Shown here one piece after another: positions 42,023 to 50,603 of a DNA stretch of 64,000 bases; position 1 is the stretch's first letter; each line of letters starts with the position of its first letter. This DNA comes from an uncultured Desulfovibrio sp. (GTDB lineage Bacteria > Desulfobacterota > Desulfovibrionia > Desulfovibrionales > Desulfovibrionaceae), in the NCBI RefSeq assembly GCF_944327235.1, contig NZ_CALVHE010000001.1:51114-115113 (forward strand). Direction: 5' to 3'. Made by a program: the position numbers and the translations under genes. Under the pieces are notes generated by a model. The model saw only the letters and a program-made list of their open reading frames with translations. It ran no database searches and was not told where the DNA came from.

Positions 42023-42033
42023 GGAGCGACCCG

Positions 42034-44010
42034 GTGTCCCATTTTTTCATCACCACGCCCATTTACTACGTCAATGCGCAGCCGCACCTCGGCCACGCCT
42101 ATACCACCATCGTAGCGGACTGCCTCGCCCGCTTCCATCGCCTGAAAGGAGAGGACACCCTTTTCCTGACCGGCACGGACGAGCACGGGGACAAGATCGT
42201 GCAGTCCGCCGAAAAGCAGGGCAAGAGCCCGCAGGAATTCGTGGACGGCATCAGCGCGCAGTTCCGCTCGCTCTGGCCGCAGCTCGGCATCGCCAATGAC
42301 CGTTTCGTGCGGACCACGGATGCCGACCACAAGGCCCGCGTACAGCGCTTCCTGCAGCAGGTCTATGATGCCGGGGACATTTATTTCGGGGAGTTCGGCG
42401 GCCATTACTGCTACGGTTGCGAACGTTTCTATACGGAAAAGGAGCTGGAGAACGGCCTCTGCCCGCAGCATCTCACCAAGCCTGAGTTCATCAGCGAGAA
42501 GAACTACTTCTTCCGCATGTCCAAATACCTTCCCTGGCTCAAGGAGCACATCCTTGCCAATCCCGACTTCATCCGGCCGGAGCGCTACCGTAATGAAGTG
42601 CTGGGTATGCTGGAATCCGGCGCGCTGGAAGATCTCTGCATCTCCCGCCCCAAGAGCCGTCTGACCTGGGGCATCGAGCTGCCCTTCGACACGGATTACG
42701 TATGCTATGTCTGGTTCGATGCGCTGCTCAACTACATCAGCGCGCTCGGCTGGCCCGACGGCCCCGATTACGCACGCTACTGGCCGGGCGAGCATCTGGT
42801 GGCCAAGGATATCCTCAAGCCCCATGCCATCTTCTGGCCTACCATGCTCAAGGCTGCGGGCCTGCCGCTCTACCAGCATCTGAACGTCCACGGCTATTGG
42901 CTGGTTCGCGACACAAAGATGTCGAAATCCTTGGGGAATGTCGTCGATCCGCTGGCCATGAGCCGGGAATTCGGCCTGGATGCCTTCCGCTATTTCCTCT
43001 TGCGGGAAATGCATTTCGGCTCCGACGCCAGTTTCAGCGAGGAGAGCATCGTCACTCGCATCAATGCCGATCTGGCCAACGATCTGGGCAATCTTTACAG
43101 CCGCGTGCTGTCCATGACCGCCAAGTTCTGCGACGGCAAGACGCCTCCGTGCGGCAGCCTGCATGAAGATGACAAGGCCATTGCCGAGCTTTGCCTCACG
43201 GCCGTGCAGAATTTCATGCAGCTCTTCGGCGTCGTCCAGTTCTCGCAGGCGCTGGAATCCCTCTGGGAGCTGGTGCGTGCCTGCAACAAGTATGTGGATT
43301 CTCAGGCGCCGTGGGCCCTGTCCAAACAGGGCGATACCGAACGCCTGAATACGGTGATGCATACCTTGCTCACGGCCATGCGCAAGGTGGCCCTCTGCCT
43401 CTGGCCGGTCATGCCACAATCGGCGGCAGCCATGCTGACCCAGCTTGGACAGCCCGCCAGCGGCGAAACGGCCCCGGCCTGCGATCTGGAGCGGGAGGCG
43501 AACGAATTTTCCGGGCTGACGGAGGGCACGCCGCTGGCGGCCGCCTCCAATCTCTTCCCGCGCATCGACGTTGCGGCCCGGGCCAAGGCGGCCGAAGCCG
43601 CCGCCAAAGCCGAAAAGGAAAAGAGCAAGGCTGAAAAGGCCGCACAGAAGGCGAAGCCGGCTTCCGAGCCTGCGGGACCGGCGGAAGAGATCACCTTTGA
43701 CCAGTTCAAGGCGGCGGATCTGCGCGTGGGTACGGTGCGCGTTTGCGAACGTCATCCCAATGCCGACCGCATCCTGCGCCTTGAGATCGACTTTGGAGAA
43801 GGGCAGCCGCGACAGATCCTCTCCGGACTGGCGGAGTTCTTTGCTCCGGAAGAGCTCATAGGCAAACAAGTCTGCGCCGTGCTCAATCTGGCGCCACGCA
43901 AGATACGTGGCCTCATGTCCCACGGCATGGTGCTCACGGCGGAGCAGGACGGCAGGCTCGTCCTCCTGCAGCCCGGCGGCAGTATGCCCGACGGCAGCCG
44001 GATAGGGTAG
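42034..44010 (+). CDS. metG: Methionyl-tRNA synthetase
   Basis: Charges elongator and initiator tRNA-Met. The 658-residue protein begins with GTG 42034 after AAGGAG. It has PIYYVNAQPHLGHAYTT (HLGH 18-21), FLTGTDEHGDK, the zinc knuckle CYGCERFYTEKELENGLCPQH, GYWLVRDTKMSKS (KMSKS 295-299), a helical anticodon-binding domain, a lysine/alanine-rich linker (about 510-540) and a C-terminal EMAPII-like tRNA-binding domain (FKAADLRVGTVRVCERHPNADRIL) that mediates dimerisation. A tRNA-Met gene lies 1.3 kb downstream. Confidence 0.97.
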   Translation: MSHFFITTPIYYVNAQPHLGHAYTTIVADCLARFHRLKGEDTLFLTGTDEHGDKIVQSAEKQGKSPQEFVDGISAQFRSLWPQLGIANDRFVRTTDADHKARVQRFLQQVYDAGDIYFGEFGGHYCYGCERFYTEKELENGLCPQHLTKPEFISEKNYFFRMSKYLPWLKEHILANPDFIRPERYRNEVLGMLESGALEDLCISRPKSRLTWGIELPFDTDYVCYVWFDALLNYISALGWPDGPDYARYWPGEHLVAKDILKPHAIFWPTMLKAAGLPLYQHLNVHGYWLVRDTKMSKSLGNVVDPLAMSREFGLDAFRYFLLREMHFGSDASFSEESIVTRINADLANDLGNLYSRVLSMTAKFCDGKTPPCGSLHEDDKAIAELCLTAVQNFMQLFGVVQFSQALESLWELVRACNKYVDSQAPWALSKQGDTERLNTVMHTLLTAMRKVALCLWPVMPQSAAAMLTQLGQPASGETAPACDLEREANEFSGLTEGTPLAAASNLFPRIDVAARAKAAEAAAKAEKEKSKAEKAAQKAKPASEPAGPAEEITFDQFKAADLRVGTVRVCERHPNADRILRLEIDFGEGQPRQILSGLAEFFAPEELIGKQVCAVLNLAPRKIRGLMSHGMVLTAEQDGRLVLLQPGGSMPDGSRIG

Positions 44011-44022
44011 ACAGAAAACAGC

Positions 44023-44051
44023 AGGGGCAGGGCGCTGCAGCGTTCTGCCCC
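44023..44051. terminator. Hairpin between convergent genes
   Basis: GGGGCAG and CTGCCCC flank the palindrome CGCTGCAGCG. It lies 13 bp after metG but no U-run follows on either strand, so rho-independent termination is uncertain. Confidence 0.35.
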
Positions 44052-44070
44052 TTGCCGGTCCAGCCGCAGA

Positions 44071-44286
44071 TCAGTCGCGTACCGGGGACGGCATGACGGA
44101 ACGTTCCCCGGCCTGCGTCGTGAAAAGACGTTCCAGGGTCTGCTGATCAAGAGGGGTCAGGTTGAAGCGCATCGAGGCTTCATCCAGCAGGGCATAGAGC
44201 CCGGCCCGCCCCTTTTCGGCCAGTTCGGCAGCCACATAGGCCGCCGCACGCCGTACCAGCTCGCTTTGCGGCATGATCGTCGCCAT
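44071..44286 (-). CDS. Short conserved-looking protein of unknown function
   Basis: A 71-residue, helical, soluble protein (MPQSELVRRAAAYVAAELAEKG, then LYALLDEASMRFNLTPLDQQTLERLF). No family recognised. The start is supported by a strong AAGGAGG seven bases before ATG 44286; an in-frame extension to 44379 has none. It faces metG and is divergent from uppP. Confidence 0.65.
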   Translation of the reverse strand: MATIMPQSELVRRAAAYVAAELAEKGRAGLYALLDEASMRFNLTPLDQQTLERLFTTQAGERSVMPSPVRD

Positions 44287-44434
44287 GAAAGCCTCCTTGC
44301 GCGGCCGATCGCCGGAAACGGCGGCCGCTCCGCACTCATGCTGAATCGACAAGCCCGGCCTGCCGGGCGTCTCTATCAACCACTAGCCAAAGTCGTGCCC
44401 CTTGGCAATGCGAAAGGGCGCACTCGGGGAAAAC

Positions 44435-45232
44435 ATGGACAATCTTTTTGTGGCCCTCATCCTCAGCATTGTGGAAGGACTCACGGAATATCTGCCCGTC
44501 TCCTCATCGGGCCATCTGATCCTGGTCAGCGATCTGCTCAATTTCGTGGGCGAAAAGGCCGCGACGTTCAATGTGGTCATCCAGCTCGGCGCCATCATGG
44601 CCGTGGTGGTACTGTACTGGGAACGTTTCTGGGGATTGCTGCGCCCGCAACCCTATGTCCGCTTCGCCGGTATGCGCGGCATCGTCCTGCTCGTCCTGAC
44701 CTGTCTCCCGGCCTGCATCGTAGGGCTGCTCCTGCATTCCACCATCAAAAAATATCTCTTCACGCCCACCACGGTGCTGCTGGCTTTGGTGGCGGGAGCC
44801 GTCATGATGATCGTGGTGGAACGGCGCAAGTACCGTCCCACCTGCGTGACGCTGGACGAAATGACGCCCCGACTCGCGCTGGGCATCGGTCTCTTCCAAT
44901 GCCTCTCGCTCTGGCCGGGCTTTTCCCGTTCGGCGTCCACCATCATGGGCGGTATGCTCCTCGGCGCCAAGCGCAACGTGGCCGCGGAATATTCCTTTAT
45001 CGCCGCCGTGCCCATCATGATCGCCGCCACGGGCTATGACATGCTCAAGAGCTGGCATCTCTTTACCGCGGCGAATATCCCCTTCTTTGCCGTGGGCATG
45101 GTAGGGGCCTTCCTTTCCGCGCTGATCGCCATCAAGGCGTTCGTGGCGCTGGTCGGACGCATCACTCTCGTTCCCTTTGCCGTCTACCGGCTCGTACTGG
45201 CCCCCTTTGTCTTTTATTTCATGGTATATTGA
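44435..45232 (+). CDS. uppP: Undecaprenyl-diphosphatase
   Basis: Dephosphorylates undecaprenyl diphosphate to recycle the lipid carrier for peptidoglycan and other wall polymers, and gives bacitracin tolerance. The 265-residue membrane protein has the two catalytic regions EGLTEYLPVSSSGHLIL (residues about 12-28) and PGFSRSASTIMGGMLLGAKRNVAAEYSF (about 165-190), within some seven to eight helices. ATG 44435 is preceded by GGGGAAAAC. It precedes tRNA-Met and the glycosyltransferase mtgA, so two peptidoglycan genes are close. Confidence 0.95.
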   Translation: MDNLFVALILSIVEGLTEYLPVSSSGHLILVSDLLNFVGEKAATFNVVIQLGAIMAVVVLYWERFWGLLRPQPYVRFAGMRGIVLLVLTCLPACIVGLLLHSTIKKYLFTPTTVLLALVAGAVMMIVVERRKYRPTCVTLDEMTPRLALGIGLFQCLSLWPGFSRSASTIMGGMLLGAKRNVAAEYSFIAAVPIMIAATGYDMLKSWHLFTAANIPFFAVGMVGAFLSALIAIKAFVALVGRITLVPFAVYRLVLAPFVFYFMVY

Positions 45233-45325
45233 GGCCATACAAAAAAATTGGGCTGACCTGAAAAAAATGCTTGCCAGAAAGCGGAAGTTTGTCTATGTTC
45301 TTCTTCGCGCTTGATGGAAAAACAT

Positions 45326-45402
45326 GGCAAGGTAGCTCAGTTGGTCAGAGCATGCGGTTCATACCCGCAGTGTCGGGGGTTCAAATCCCTCCCTTGCTAC
45401 CA
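45326..45402 (+). tRNA. tRNA-Met (CAT), elongator type
   Basis: A 77-base tRNA with encoded CCA. Acceptor GGCAAGG pairs with CCTTGCT, D arm AGCTCAGTTGGTCAGAGC, anticodon loop TTCATAC with CAT, T arm GGGGGTTCAAATCCCTC. The first base pair and absence of the initiator's mismatch argue for elongator tRNA-Met; a lysidine-modified tRNA-Ile2 (also CAT) cannot be fully excluded by eye. Confidence 0.93.
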
Positions 45403-45410
45403 GAATGCAG

Positions 45411-45445
45411 GACGTCCGGGAGCTCTTCTCCCGGACGTTTTTCTT
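45411..45445 (+). terminator. Terminator of tRNA-Met
   Basis: CGTCCGGGAG (45413-45422) pairs with CTCCCGGACG (45428-45437) around a five-base loop and is followed by TTTTTCTTTTTG. Confidence 0.9.
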
Positions 45446-45479
45446 TTTGCGCCGGACAGCCGCTGTCCGTGAAACCGCC

Positions 45480-46328
45480 ATGCTGAGACCTCCTTCCACC
45501 CCGACACGCCCCCCGCGCACGACCACCGCCAGACCGTCCGCGGGGCCTGTTCTTCCTGCCAGAGGGAAAAAAACGGACGCCGTGCCGCCTGCCGCGACGG
45601 ACACGATACCGAGCTGGCGGGAGAGTCTGCGTCGCTATGCCGCGCATCTGAGACGCCACCCTGTCCGCAGCCTGCTGCGCTGGGCCGTGTTCCTGTTCTT
45701 TCTGGATATCTTCCGCTACCTGGTTTTGCCGCCGGTCCTTCCTCTCATGACGGATCCCCCCAAAGAAACAGCCATGATGGAACTGCGCCGTGAGGCCTTC
45801 GCCAAGGCGCATCCCGGCAAGCCGTGGCGTCTCCGACAGCGCTGGGTGCCGCTGGAACGCATCTCCCCGTGGCTGCGACAGGCTGTCGTGGCTTCGGAAG
45901 ACGACCGCTTCTATACGCATCATGGCTTTGACTTTGAATTGCTCTGGCAGGCGGTCGTGCGCAACTGGGAAAAGGGCAGACTGTCGGCCGGGGCCAGCAC
46001 CATCACCCAGCAGCTGGCGAAAAATCTCTGGTTTTCGCCCGAACGCTCCCTGCTGCGCAAGCTCAAGGAAGCCATCATGACGGCACGCCTGGAACTCTGG
46101 CTCGACAAGGACCGGATCCTTGAGCTGTATCTGAATGTGGTGGAATGGGGGCAGGGGATCTTTGGCGCGGAAGCCGCCGCCCGCCACTACTTCGGCAAGT
46201 CGGCCGCCGCCCTGACCAAACGGGAAGCCGCGCAGCTGGCGGTCATGCTGCCCGCTCCGCTCAAGCGTTCACCGCGCTCGCCGCTGGTGCAGCGCCTGTC
46301 CTCCCGCCTCATGCGGCGCATGTACTAG
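45480..46328 (+). CDS. mtgA: Monofunctional peptidoglycan glycosyltransferase
   Basis: Polymerises lipid II into glycan strands. The 282-residue protein has a Pro/Thr-rich cytoplasmic head, one membrane segment (about 68-88, LLRWAVFLFFLDIFRYLVLPP) and a GT51 domain: VVASEDDRFYTHHGFDFELL (catalytic Glu in EDDRF), GASTITQQLAKNLW (GaSTIxQQ motif), KLKEAIMTARLELWLDKDRILELYLN (second Glu) and AARHYFGKSAAALTKREAAQLAVMLPAP. ATG 45480 is preferred because the in-frame extension upstream runs through the tRNA terminator hairpin. No ribosome-binding site is seen. The TAG stop is the first part of a family B repeat (TAGAGTTAAC). Confidence 0.9.
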   Translation: MLRPPSTPTRPPRTTTARPSAGPVLPARGKKTDAVPPAATDTIPSWRESLRRYAAHLRRHPVRSLLRWAVFLFFLDIFRYLVLPPVLPLMTDPPKETAMMELRREAFAKAHPGKPWRLRQRWVPLERISPWLRQAVVASEDDRFYTHHGFDFELLWQAVVRNWEKGRLSAGASTITQQLAKNLWFSPERSLLRKLKEAIMTARLELWLDKDRILELYLNVVEWGQGIFGAEAAARHYFGKSAAALTKREAAQLAVMLPAPLKRSPRSPLVQRLSSRLMRRMY

Positions 46329-46516
46329 AGTTAACACTATTCGCTGCCTTTCGGTCGCTCCCATCCCCCAAAGTCCCCCATCCCTTCCCCAACGCGCTTT
46401 TACCAAGGAAGAGTCAGGGATACGAGGCAACATCGTCCCCAAAAGCAAGGGGAATGTGCACAGTTTACTTGTTTTATCTATTGAAATTATTTGTAAAATT
46501 TGTGTTAACAGGCCCT
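46327..46516 (+). repeat. Family B dispersed repeat, reference copy
   Basis: Starts AGAGTTAACACTATTCGCTGC within the mtgA stop codon, continues CCCATCCCTTCCCCAACGCG, CTTTTACCAAGGAAGAGTC, GGATACGAGGCAACATCG and TCCCCAAAAGCAAGGGGAA, then the AT-rich end TTGTTTTATCTATTGAAATT-ATTTGTAAAATTTGTGTTAACAG. GTTAAC occurs near both ends, so the termini are inverted. Confidence 0.75.
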
Positions 46517-46650
46517 AGGACGACACTATTTGCTGTTTGTTGGGGGAAAGAGATAGAGACACGGGGCACCCCCACCCCCAAAGGCAAGCGGAGAGTGTAT
46601 AGCCTGTTTTTCTTATCTATTAAAATTAGTTATAAATTTTTAACAGACCC
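46517..46650 (+). repeat. Family B dispersed repeat, adjacent shorter copy
   Basis: CGACACTATTTGCTGTTTGTTG, GGGACACGGGGCACCCCCAC-like body and the AT-rich end TTCTTATCTATTAAAATTAG then TTATAAATTTTTAACAGACC follow directly on the copy at 46327. The central part is deleted as in the copy at 29591. Confidence 0.65.
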
Positions 46651-46651
46651 T

Positions 46652-46770
46652 GGAGCACTTTCAGTTTGAAACGCTTCGCGCTCCAAACCATACGGTCTGT
46701 CGTTTCGCGGAAAAACGCGTTTTCCCCGCCTGGTTTGGTCCGGGCGGCGCTGTGCCCGCCGCCTCCTGTT
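46652..46770 (+). repeat. Family A dispersed repeat, third element of the cluster
   Basis: GGAGCACTTTCAGTTTGAAACGC, hairpin with loop CTTCGCG but a changed right arm (CTCCAAACC), CATACGGTCTGTCGTTTCGCGG and the GC-rich tail. It follows the two family B copies without spacing, filling the gap between mtgA and the S1 gene. Confidence 0.7.
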
Positions 46771-46843
46771 CAAAAATCATACGCCGTCCAGTTTTTGCAC
46801 AGGGCAGCCGGGGAGGGCGGCGACTGAGGGCAACGCCTCTTGA

Positions 46844-46872
46844 TTGTCTTCTGTGTCGTAATGGGGTAGAGT
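46844..46872 (+). promoter_or_regulatory. Candidate promoter of the S1 protein gene
   Basis: TTGTCT (46844-46849) and TAGAGT (46867-46872) are spaced by 17 bp, 42 bp before the start codon. Confidence 0.35.
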
Positions 46873-46914
46873 GCTCCCCTCATGTCTGAGACCACACCTT
46901 TCAAGGAGTAATAC

Positions 46915-48384
46915 ATGACCGAGGAATTGCAGACCCAGCAGGGCCATGATGACGCCCAGGAAGATTTCGCCACCCTTTTTGCCGCGCAGGAGGCCGCCGC
47001 GCCCCGTCTGCAGACTGGCCAGAAGGTGACGGGAAAGATCATTGAGATCAATGGTGATTCCGTCTTTGTCGATGTGGGCATCAAGGTGGACGGCGTCATG
47101 GATCGCAAGGACATTCTCGATGCCGAAGGCAAGGAAATGGTAGCCCCCGGCGACAGCATCGACGTATGGGTCGTGGGCGTCAATCCCCATGAGATCCGTC
47201 TGTCCCGTTCCATGAGCGGCAGCGGCATGGCTGCCCTGGAAGAAGCCTGCCAGTCCGGCGTCCCGGTGGACGGTCGCGTCGTGGCCTCCTGCAAAGGCGG
47301 CTATACGGTGGAAGTGCTCGGCAAGACCGCCTTCTGTCCCGGCAGCCAGATGGATGCCGCCGCTACGGGCGACGCCGAGTCCGTCGTGGGCCGCACCATG
47401 CAGTTCGTGGTGCTGCGCGTGGAGAATCGCGGACGCAACATCGTGGTCTCCCGTCGGGCCCTGCTGGATCGCGAACGTCAGGACAATCTGGAAAAGCTGC
47501 TGGCCAGCATCAAGGTCGGTGATACCGTCGAGGGCCGCATCACGCGCCTTGCCCCCTTCGGCGCCTTCATGGAACTGGCCCCGGCCGTGGAAGGCATGAT
47601 CCACCTTTCCGAACTGTCGTGGTCGCGCGTGGGCGCTGCCGATGAAGCCGTCTCTCCCGGGGATATGGTGCGCGCCAAGCTGCTCTCCGTGAGCACGGAC
47701 GACAAGGGGCGTACCCGCATCTCCCTTTCCCGCAAACAGGCTGAGGGCGATCCCTGGGCTCAGGTGACCGACCGTCTGGCTGTGGGCAGCATCATGGAAG
47801 GCAAGGTGACCCGCCTCGCGCCCTTCGGCGCCTTTGTGGAACTGCTTCCCGGCGTGGAAGGTCTCGTGCACCTTTCCGAAATGTCCTGGACCAAGCGCGT
47901 GAACAAGGCCGAGGACGTGGTGGCCGCAGGGGATACCGTGTCCGTGAAGATCAAGGAGATCAACCCCGAGACCCGTCGCATCTCCCTGAGCATACGTGAC
48001 GCCGAAGGCGATCCGTGGCAGGAGGCCGCCAGCCGCTTTGCCGTGGGCACGGTGGTGGAAGGCACGGTGGAGAGCCAGAGCAAGTTCGGCGTCTTTGTGA
48101 CGCTGGCTCCGGGCATCACGGGCCTGCTCCCGGCCGGCGTCATCAAGAACGCCAAGAAAAGCGAGTTCACGAGCCTCGACAAGGGCGACAGCGTCAAGCT
48201 GGTCGTTCAAAATCTGGACACCGCCGCTCGCCGCATCAGTCTGGCTCCCGAAGGCGTGGAAGTGGCGGAAAAGCCCCGCGACACGGAATGGAAGCAGCAC
48301 GCCAGCACGGGTTCCGCCGGACAGGGGGCTGGAATGGGGATCATGGCACAGGCTTTGCAAAAGGCTCTGCAAAAGAAAGCCTAA
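46915..48384 (+). CDS. S1-domain RNA-binding protein (ribosomal protein S1-like)
   Basis: A 489-residue protein with five S1 OB-fold repeats at about 32-100, 113-182, 200-270, 287-357 and 373-445. Repeats 3 and 4 are nearly alike (GRITRLAPFGAFMEL / GKVTRLAPFGAFVEL and MIHLSELSW / LVHLSEMSW); 1 and 2 are the divergent ribosome-contacting type. Canonical S1 has six repeats and about 550 residues, so this is a shorter member; another rpsA may exist elsewhere. It should bind mRNA and assist initiation or act on RNA stability. AAGGAG precedes ATG 46915. The DegQ gene follows after 12 bp. Confidence 0.85.
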   Translation: MTEELQTQQGHDDAQEDFATLFAAQEAAAPRLQTGQKVTGKIIEINGDSVFVDVGIKVDGVMDRKDILDAEGKEMVAPGDSIDVWVVGVNPHEIRLSRSMSGSGMAALEEACQSGVPVDGRVVASCKGGYTVEVLGKTAFCPGSQMDAAATGDAESVVGRTMQFVVLRVENRGRNIVVSRRALLDRERQDNLEKLLASIKVGDTVEGRITRLAPFGAFMELAPAVEGMIHLSELSWSRVGAADEAVSPGDMVRAKLLSVSTDDKGRTRISLSRKQAEGDPWAQVTDRLAVGSIMEGKVTRLAPFGAFVELLPGVEGLVHLSEMSWTKRVNKAEDVVAAGDTVSVKIKEINPETRRISLSIRDAEGDPWQEAASRFAVGTVVEGTVESQSKFGVFVTLAPGITGLLPAGVIKNAKKSEFTSLDKGDSVKLVVQNLDTAARRISLAPEGVEVAEKPRDTEWKQHASTGSAGQGAGMGIMAQALQKALQKKA

Positions 48385-48396
48385 GGAGCTTCCCCT

Positions 48397-49833
48397 ATGA
48401 GAATGAGAAAACCCCTTGCCCTGGCGCTCGCCACCCTGCTCATGATGGGCAGTCTGGCGCAGGCCGCCACGCTGCCTGACTTTTCCACGCTGGCCGCCAA
48501 ATGCGGTCCGGCGGTGGTGAATATCGGCACCGAACGCACCGCACAGGCGGGCGGGCCCGAAGAATTCTTCGGAGAGATGTTCCGCAACATGCCCCCCGGC
48601 TTCGGTCAGTTCTTTGATCAGTTCGGCATGGGACCGCGTGGTGGCCATCCGCGTGCCCCGCAAAAAAAGCAGAAGTCCCTCGGTTCGGGCTTCATCATCT
48701 CGGCTGACGGCTATATCGTCACCAACAACCATGTGGTGGCCGATGCCGACGTGATCCATGTGACCCTTGACGAGAGCAACGGCAAGTCCACGCCGCTGGT
48801 GGCCAAGCTCATCGGCGCGGATGAAGAGACCGACCTTGCCCTGCTCAAGGTTGAAGCCAAGAAGGAGCTGCCCTTCCTCAAGTTCGGCAATTCCGACGCG
48901 CTCAAGGTGGGCGAGTGGCTCATGGCCATCGGCAATCCCTTCGGTCTTGACCATACGGTGACCTCCGGCATCCTTTCCGCCAAGGGCCGCAACATCCGCT
49001 CCGGGCCGTTCGACAACTTCCTGCAGACGGACTGTTCCATCAATCCCGGCAACTCCGGGGGCCCGCTGCTGAACATGGATGGTGATGTGGTCGGCATCAA
49101 TACCGCCATCATCGCCAGCGGGCAGGGGATCGGCTTTGCCATCCCCAGCAACATGGCCGCCAACATCATCGAGCAGATCAAGAGCGGCAAGAAGGTCAGC
49201 CGCGGCTGGATCGGCGTGACCATCCAGGATGTGGACGAAGCCATGGCCAAGGCCATCGGCATGGAAACGCCGCGTGGAGCGCTGGTAGCCAGCACCCTGG
49301 AAGGCGAGCCTGCCGCCAAGGCCGGCATTGAGGATGGCGACGTCATCGTCAGTGTGGACGGCGAGAACATTGCCGATTCTTCCGCCCTGCTGCGCGCCAT
49401 TGCCGCCAAGAAGCCCGGCAGCATCGTCAAGCTGGGTGTCTGGCGCGGCGGCAAGGAGCAGGTGATGGACGTCACCCTCGGGGAACGTCAGAGCGCCCAG
49501 AGCGCCGCAACTCCCGGCAAGGACGGCAAGAAGCAGGACGAAGGCCTGCTGGGCCTTACGGTGCGGGCACTCAAGGCGGAAGAACGTCAGGAGATGGATC
49601 TGTCCGACAAGGAAGGCATCCTTGTGCTGGAGGTCAACCCTGACAAGGCCGCTGCCGAAGCGGACATCCGCCCCGGCGACATCATCCTGCGGGCTGACCG
49701 CAAGCCGGTCAACACTCCTGAGGCGCTCTCCAAGATCGTCAAGGAAGTGGGCGTGCAGCGCGGCGCCATCATGCTGCAGGTCATGCGGCGCGGTGATACG
49801 CTCTTCAAGGCCCTCACCATCGAGAAGAAGTAG
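48397..49833 (+). CDS. degQ: Do/DegQ-type periplasmic serine protease
   Basis: A 478-residue HtrA protease and chaperone of the periplasm. Signal peptide at residues 1-23 (ending AQAA). The trypsin-like domain has H112 (VTNNHVVADA), D146 (ETDLALLK) and S220 (NPGNSGGPL). Two PDZ domains follow, about 270-355 (RGWIGVTIQDVDEAMAKAIGM) and 385-475 (LGLTVRALKAEERQEMDL). The Q-linker before the catalytic domain (GPRGGHPRAPQKKQKSLGSGF) is typical. It degrades or refolds damaged envelope proteins. It is 12 bp downstream of the S1 gene and followed by a strong terminator. Confidence 0.95.
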   Translation: MRMRKPLALALATLLMMGSLAQAATLPDFSTLAAKCGPAVVNIGTERTAQAGGPEEFFGEMFRNMPPGFGQFFDQFGMGPRGGHPRAPQKKQKSLGSGFIISADGYIVTNNHVVADADVIHVTLDESNGKSTPLVAKLIGADEETDLALLKVEAKKELPFLKFGNSDALKVGEWLMAIGNPFGLDHTVTSGILSAKGRNIRSGPFDNFLQTDCSINPGNSGGPLLNMDGDVVGINTAIIASGQGIGFAIPSNMAANIIEQIKSGKKVSRGWIGVTIQDVDEAMAKAIGMETPRGALVASTLEGEPAAKAGIEDGDVIVSVDGENIADSSALLRAIAAKKPGSIVKLGVWRGGKEQVMDVTLGERQSAQSAATPGKDGKKQDEGLLGLTVRALKAEERQEMDLSDKEGILVLEVNPDKAAAEADIRPGDIILRADRKPVNTPEALSKIVKEVGVQRGAIMLQVMRRGDTLFKALTIEKK

Positions 49834-49850
49834 ACGGAAAGACCTTTCCG

Positions 49851-49888
49851 ACAACAAAAAAGGAGGCGTAAGCCTCCTTTTTTGTTGT
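49851..49888 (+). terminator. Terminator after degQ
   Basis: A 17-bp perfect stem, ACAACAAAAAAGGAGGC (49851-49867) with GCCTCCTTTTTTGTTGT (49872-49888), around a four-base loop. Confidence 0.92.
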
Positions 49889-50046
49889 CCTTCAAATGGA
49901 TATCCATACGGGGAAGATCCCCCGGACAGAATACCGGCCGCCTCTCCGCCTACGTACCAGCCTCCCAACGACGTCCATCCGCGATCTTGCTGCCCATACA
50001 GCGTTTTCCTCACCTGTCCCCCTTGAAAGGGGGCAACCTTTTACGT

Positions 50047-50310
50047 TAGGGCCTAGCAATACAAATTTTACAAATAATTTCAATAAATAAACAAACCGTT
50101 CACGCTCCTTTTTTCTTTGGGGCGGGACGACTCGCATCCTTGACTCTTCACCCGGTAAAAGCGTGCTGGGAAAGAGATGGAGACTTGTGGGGAAGGGGGA
50201 ACACCTCCCCGAAAGCGGCCCGCAAGGGCGCGCCCGTTAGGCGACGCAGGAGCCTAACGGGCATCGCCAGTAGAGCGAGGGCTTCCCCTTCCCCCAAGCA
50301 AACAACAAAT
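50047..50310 (-). repeat. Family B dispersed repeat, long copy, minus orientation
   Basis: TAGGGCCTAGCAATACAAATT, ACAAATAATTTCAATAAATAAAC, then the GC-rich body with AAAAGCGTGCTGGGAAAGAG and one copy of the module GCCCGTTAGGCGACGCAGGA-GCCTAACGGGC...AGAGCGAGGGCTTCCCC. Related to the long copy at 15151. It occupies most of the 770-bp gap between degQ and pgm with the family A copy that follows; 49889-50046 holds nothing I can name. Confidence 0.7.
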
Positions 50311-50315
50311 AGTGT

Positions 50316-50426
50316 TCGGCGGCACAGCGCCGCCCGGCCCAAACCGAGCGGAAAAACCGCGTTTTTTCAACGAAACGACAGGCCGTATGGTTTGGAACGA
50401 GGAGCGTTTCAAACTGAAAAAGCTCT
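50316..50426 (-). repeat. Family A dispersed repeat, minus orientation
   Basis: On the minus strand: AGAGCTTTTTCAGTTTGAAACGC, TCCTCGTTCCAAACCATACGG, CCTGTCGTTTCGTTG and the GC-rich tail GGCCGGGCGGCGCTGTGCCGCC. It begins 5 bp after a family B copy. Confidence 0.75.
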
Positions 50427-50603
50427 GAAAGGCAGTCTTGTCGTAGTTAGGGCGTCCTCCACAGGATCACCTCACGACATCTCCCGTAAAGAGCACAACT
50501 CTCTGCCGCAAGGTTGTCTGCCGGCCACGCTCCACCAAATGCCGATAGTTGCGTCCGGCAAAAGGGCAGGCTATACTGGCAAATGACGCAAAAGGAGGAG
50601 ATT

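Noticed and set aside
41533..43923. 796-codon minus-strand frame
   Set aside because: Antisense to the PSP1 gene end and metG.
46777..50013. 1078-codon minus-strand frame
   Set aside because: Antisense to the S1 and DegQ genes, both unmistakable; no start signal.
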